From the NCBI GenBank assembly GCA_047621325.1, contig JBLHLT010000014.1, positions 1 through 64,000 of the forward strand: a stretch of 64,000 nt of DNA, given 5' to 3'. Positions 60,534-64,000 of the stretch are shown piece by piece (positions within the stretch are counted from its first letter, which is position 1; every line of letters starts with the position of its first letter). Under the pieces are notes generated by a model that saw nothing but the letters and a program-made list of their open reading frames with translations, was not told the DNA's origin and searched no databases. Source of the stretch: Bermanella sp047621325 (GTDB taxonomy: Bacteria; Pseudomonadota; Gammaproteobacteria; Pseudomonadales; Oceanobacteraceae). Made by a program: the position numbers and the translations under genes.

Positions 60534-62636
60534 ATGAATATGTTCCAGCGATTATTTACCTTGGCCGCGGGCCTTGTCGTATTGCCATTAGCTATGGCTG
60601 AAGAAACTGAATTAGAAACTGTGAAGGTGCATGGTGATCCATTAAATCGAAACTTGGGAGAACTGACGCAGCCCGTGCATGTGCTAACGGGCGACGCATT
60701 GGAGCAACGTCAAAGTGCTTCTGTTGGCGAGTTACTTTCCCAAAGCGCCGGCATTCATAACAGCAGTTATGGCAGTGCAGTTGGTCGACCGGTGATCCGA
60801 GGCCTAGGCGGTGCACGTGTCAAGGTCATGCAAAACGGCATCGATACATTAGATGTGGGCACGATTAGCCCTGACCATGCGGTTGCCGTGGATTCACAAC
60901 ACGCAACTCAAGTCGAAGTAGTGCGTGGTCCTGCCGCATTAATTTTTGGTAATGGCGCGGTCGGCGGGGCAGTTAATATCGTGGATGAACGCATTCCGGT
61001 ATTGGGCGATAACCGTGTCAGTATTGGCAGTGAAGCCAGTAGTGTCGATGAAGGACACGTACTCTCTTTGCATGCTCAACACAGTTTAAAAACGGTGGCG
61101 TTGCAACTGAGTGCCAGTCAGCGTGATACCCAATCTTATGATATTCCCCATGATGATCATCCGTTAGAAAACAGTGATGTGTTGCAGCAAAATTTTAATT
61201 TAGGTATGTCTACATTACTGGGTAATGGCGAATTGGGTTTTGCGATTAGCCATATGAAAAATAAATTTGGTTTGCCGGGCCATCATCATGAAGAAGGCCA
61301 CGAAGAAGAAATCGATGCTGGAGCGCTAGAAGAGGAAGAAGAGGAGCACGCAAGGGTGGAGCTTAAACAAACCCGCTTTGATATGGAGTTTACTCAGGCA
61401 TTAAATATGGGTGCAGTAAACGGCGTAAATGTAAGATTTGGGTGGGTCGATTACCAGCACCAAGAAGGCCACGAAGAAACTGAAGCGCACAGTGAACCTG
61501 TTGATGCGCTATTAGTAGAAGACGAGCATGAGCACGCAGGTATGACAGAGTTTAAACGCAAAGGTTATGAAAGCCGCTTGGGTTTAAATTATCAACTGAG
61601 CAAGAATGCAAAAGGTGTGGTGGGTGTGCAAGTGTCTGACACAGATTTTTCAGCACAAGGTGGCGAAGCGATCGTGCCTGATACGCAGTCACAACAAGTG
61701 GGAATATTTGCGTTGCACAGCGTGCAGTGGTCGCCGTTTGTGATTACCGATTTAGCTGCCCGAGTTGAGCGTAATACTCATGATACTAATCAAGCTCAGT
61801 TAGCGATTGATCATCTTGCTGAATGTAATTTAACACCAGCCGATATTAAAGACCGTTCATTTAATAACGCCTCTTTTTCAGCGGGTATTAACTGGCAACT
61901 GACGTCTGCGTTGACGCTGCGTTCAAATCTTTCGCAAGTTAGTCGTAGTGCAGCAGCGCAAGAGCTGTATAGTTGCGGCCCTCATGAAGCCACGCAAACG
62001 TTTGAAATTGGCAATAGCCAACTGGATAACGAAGTTTCACAAGTGATGGATTTAGGCTTATTCGCACAGCATGCCGTTAGCGACGCATTGCAATTCGTGG
62101 CTCAAGCGAATATCTATCGCACCAATATGACGGACTTTATCTACCAACAAAATCTTGGGGTGCAAACAGATGGTTTTGATAGCTATCAATATCAACAACA
62201 AGATGCGTTTTTACAAGGCTATGAATTCAATGTGACCACTACGATAAGTCAAGTTTGGCAGCTGCAAGCTTTTGCGGATGGTGTGCGCGCCGAATTTGAG
62301 GGTGGCGACAATAATGGTAGCTATGTGCCGCGTATGCCAGCGGATCGCTTGGGGTTAGAGGTTGCTTACCAAACTTACTTATGGAATGTGTATGCGCGCC
62401 AGAGTCGCTACCAAGATCAAACTCGATTGGCTGAAGGCGAAGCGTTAACAAAAGGATTTGATTTAGTGACACTCGGTGGCAGTTATTTATTACCGTTTTC
62501 TGACAGTGAATTGAAATTGTATGGGCAAATACAAAACGTATTAGATGAAGATGTGCGTTACCACACTTCATTTGTTAAAGATGAAGTGTTGCAGCCAGGG
62601 CGCAACTTAAAAATCGGACTTAACTATCGTTTTTAA
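60534..62636 (+). CDS. znuD: TonB-dependent zinc receptor, ZnuD type
   Basis: A 700-residue receptor: signal peptide (LAAGLVVLPLAMAEE), plug domain (VHVLTGDALEQRQ..VGELLSQSAGIHNSSYGSAVGRPVIRGLGGARVKVMQNGI) and a barrel ending in YRF. Two surface loops are exceptionally rich in His and Glu (GHHHEEGHEEEID; EGHEETEAHSEP), the ZnuD hallmark for zinc capture. Uptake requires TonB-ExbBD. No Zur box of the usual form was recognised upstream. Confidence 0.88.
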   Translation: MNMFQRLFTLAAGLVVLPLAMAEETELETVKVHGDPLNRNLGELTQPVHVLTGDALEQRQSASVGELLSQSAGIHNSSYGSAVGRPVIRGLGGARVKVMQNGIDTLDVGTISPDHAVAVDSQHATQVEVVRGPAALIFGNGAVGGAVNIVDERIPVLGDNRVSIGSEASSVDEGHVLSLHAQHSLKTVALQLSASQRDTQSYDIPHDDHPLENSDVLQQNFNLGMSTLLGNGELGFAISHMKNKFGLPGHHHEEGHEEEIDAGALEEEEEEHARVELKQTRFDMEFTQALNMGAVNGVNVRFGWVDYQHQEGHEETEAHSEPVDALLVEDEHEHAGMTEFKRKGYESRLGLNYQLSKNAKGVVGVQVSDTDFSAQGGEAIVPDTQSQQVGIFALHSVQWSPFVITDLAARVERNTHDTNQAQLAIDHLAECNLTPADIKDRSFNNASFSAGINWQLTSALTLRSNLSQVSRSAAAQELYSCGPHEATQTFEIGNSQLDNEVSQVMDLGLFAQHAVSDALQFVAQANIYRTNMTDFIYQQNLGVQTDGFDSYQYQQQDAFLQGYEFNVTTTISQVWQLQAFADGVRAEFEGGDNNGSYVPRMPADRLGLEVAYQTYLWNVYARQSRYQDQTRLAEGEALTKGFDLVTLGGSYLLPFSDSELKLYGQIQNVLDEDVRYHTSFVKDEVLQPGRNLKIGLNYRF

Positions 62637-62666
62637 AGTGTTGTTTATTTTGTAAAGGTTATTTGT

Positions 62667-62694
62667 CACTCCCTTGATACACATCAAGGGAGTG
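62667..62694 (+). terminator. Hairpin after the zinc receptor
   Basis: CACTCCCTTGAT (62667-62678) and its complement (62683-62694) form a perfect 12-bp stem with a 4-base loop. The T-content after it is modest, so this may be a weak terminator or an mRNA end. Confidence 0.6.
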
Positions 62695-62745
62695 ATTGGT
62701 TTGAGTTCTAGAATGAACTCAAACCTAAAAAAATAAGGACACGCA

Positions 62746-62991
62746 ATGCCAATTGAAAACCATAGCCTAGCTAACGAATTCCCTGAGCATAAAGAGCGTA
62801 TTCACGACTTAAAAGCAAGCGACATGCACTTTCTTCGTTTGTTTAATGAATATCATGACGTTGATAAAGATATCCATCGCTTTGAAAGTGGTGCGCAAGT
62901 CACATCTGACGAGCATCTTGAAACGTTGAAACTTGAGCGCTTACACTTAAAAGATAAACTGTTAGTGATGCTGGTAGCCCAGCCCGCTTAA
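62746..62991 (+). CDS. YdcH/DUF465 family protein
   Basis: An 81-residue helical protein of the DUF465 pattern (HSLANEFPEHKERIHDLKASDMHFLRLFNEYHDVDKDIHRFESG...LKLERLHLKDKL). It resembles YdcH, function unknown. Its stop is next to that of the convergent ABC gene. Confidence 0.85.
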   Translation: MPIENHSLANEFPEHKERIHDLKASDMHFLRLFNEYHDVDKDIHRFESGAQVTSDEHLETLKLERLHLKDKLLVMLVAQPA

Positions 62992-62992
62992 A

Positions 62993-63994
62993 TTATTTAA
63001 GCGTTAATGGCTCATGAGTATATTGCAGGTGAATATGCTCGTGGGGTGTTAATGGTTGTTGTGTTTCAATCCATAATGAAAAATCATCAAACTGTATGTG
63101 GTTTCGGTAACGGTAACCCATGTATAGGCTATCCTTAATTAATCCTCTCAAACCAGCCGTGTTTGTTACAGTAAATCCATTTTCGCGCAATAACACCCAA
63201 GACGTATCGTCGCTCAACTTAACAGGCTGTGAAAACAATGCGTGTGGTATTTGGCTGGCCGAAATTAAATTTCCAGACTCCATAAACTCCGCTACAAAGG
63301 GGTTAATAGGTTGCTCAAAAATCACCTGAGTGTGATCGACCTGTTCGATTTTTCCATTATTTAATACCGCGGTTTTATCCGCAAAGCTGAAAGCCTCTTG
63401 TTTACTGTGTGTGACAAAAATACAGGTTATGTTGTGCTGCTTAAGTAAACTGCGCAATTCAGCCATTAGCTTGTATTTAACTTGGCTGTCGATGTTTGAA
63501 AACGGTTCATCCATTAACAGTAATTTTGGGCGTTTTGCCAATGCACGGGCTACCGCGGTGCGCTGTTGCTGGCCACCACTTAGCTCGTGGGGGTAGCGCT
63601 CACCTAAACCGTGCATGTGCACAAGATTCAAACTGTCTTGTATTTGCGCGTATTTGGCTTCTTTACTTAACGCAGTCAGGGAAAAGCCAATATTTTGTGC
63701 CACGGTCATATGGGGGAAAAGTGCATAATCCTGAAAGATAAATCCGATGTCGCGTTTTTCGGGTGGTAACTCATAGCTGTTCTTTTTTAACAGCTGGTCA
63801 AACAAATGAATGGTTCCGAATTGGGCATCCATTAAACCGGCAATGGCTTTTAATGCCGTGGTTTTGCCGCAGCCACTTGGGCCGAGCAAACACAGGATCT
63901 CGCCTTCGTTTAGCGATAGTGAGAAATTTTCTAAGATGGTTTTTTCTTGCAGATGAACCGCGAGGTTTTCAATGTGTAATGCAGATTGACTCAT
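62993..63994 (-). CDS. ABC transporter ATPase, FbpC-like (iron or phosphonate type)
   Basis: A 333-residue importer ATPase. Walker A GPSGCGKTTALKAI, Q-loop FIFQDYALFP, signature LSGGQQQRTAVARALAKRPKLLLMDEPFSNID, and His-switch FVTHSKQEA are intact. A C-terminal TOBE-like extension (about 245-333) is present. The pattern of the N-terminus and TOBE suggests FbpC (ferric iron), but permease and binding-protein genes lie outside the window. Confidence 0.82.
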   Translation of the reverse strand: MSQSALHIENLAVHLQEKTILENFSLSLNEGEILCLLGPSGCGKTTALKAIAGLMDAQFGTIHLFDQLLKKNSYELPPEKRDIGFIFQDYALFPHMTVAQNIGFSLTALSKEAKYAQIQDSLNLVHMHGLGERYPHELSGGQQQRTAVARALAKRPKLLLMDEPFSNIDSQVKYKLMAELRSLLKQHNITCIFVTHSKQEAFSFADKTAVLNNGKIEQVDHTQVIFEQPINPFVAEFMESGNLISASQIPHALFSQPVKLSDDTSWVLLRENGFTVTNTAGLRGLIKDSLYMGYRYRNHIQFDDFSLWIETQQPLTPHEHIHLQYTHEPLTLK

Positions 63995-64000
63995 GACATC

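Overview
The window looks like chromosomal DNA of a marine gammaproteobacterium, probably near the Oceanospirillales/Pseudomonadales boundary (Bermanella-, Oleispira- or Thalassolituus-like). This is inferred from moderate-to-low GC, an AlkB-type alkane monooxygenase, an argA-argE-CYTH/CHAD-secretion ATPase order that I recall from Pseudomonas, and Tat and TonB systems. No rRNA or tRNA gene was recognised.

Layout. 1-2.1 kb is a worn edge: the 5' end of an IS256-type transposase, a lipoprotein, a shattered short-chain dehydrogenase pseudogene and a small unknown gene. 2.2-10.9 kb is housekeeping: argA/argE (arginine), a triphosphate tunnel protein, a GspE-type ATPase, a DEDD exonuclease, an RsgA-type GTPase and a sugar-epimerase-like SDR. 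10.9-18.5 kb holds two tandem micro-ORFs, alkB, a membrane EAL phosphodiesterase, modF, DUF2164, a methyltransferase-like membrane protein and yeeN. 18.5-22.8 kb is a complete cytochrome bd operon (GbsR-type regulator, cydP, cydA, cydB, cydX, ybgE) with FNR/ANR-like boxes and a perfect palindrome at its promoter. 22.8-34.4 kb holds hinT, a porin, an orphan glycerol-type binding protein next to a chemoreceptor, a flavoprotein/methyltransferase pair, and an MscS channel paired with an ATPase whose P-loop lysine is replaced. 34.5-38.5 kb has a PhoD-like phosphatase and a TetR/Old-Yellow-Enzyme pair sharing an operator sequence.

38.5-48.6 kb is the accessory region. It contains REP-like palindromes, an array of integron gene cassettes with three attC sites and no integrase (a CALIN), a REP-associated tyrosine transposase with its own upstream direct repeats, a leucine-rich-repeat lipoprotein, and a roughly 3 kb island bounded by two diverged direct copies of a DUF1330 gene plus the 3' end of ilvE. 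One of these ilvE copies is the real gene and the other is a fragment.

48.3-64 kb returns to core functions: ilvE, glnE, a possible sRNA, a secreted triple-repeat protein, a beta-barrel, an ECF sigma/anti-sigma/DUF3106 operon, a K+ channel, an MFS efflux pump with a GNAT enzyme, a ZnuD-like zinc receptor, a YdcH-like protein and an FbpC-like ABC ATPase. The best candidates for undescribed biology are the MscS/ATPase pair, the micro-ORF pair beside alkB, the CALIN cassettes (including a HEPN-like protein) and the triple-repeat secreted protein.
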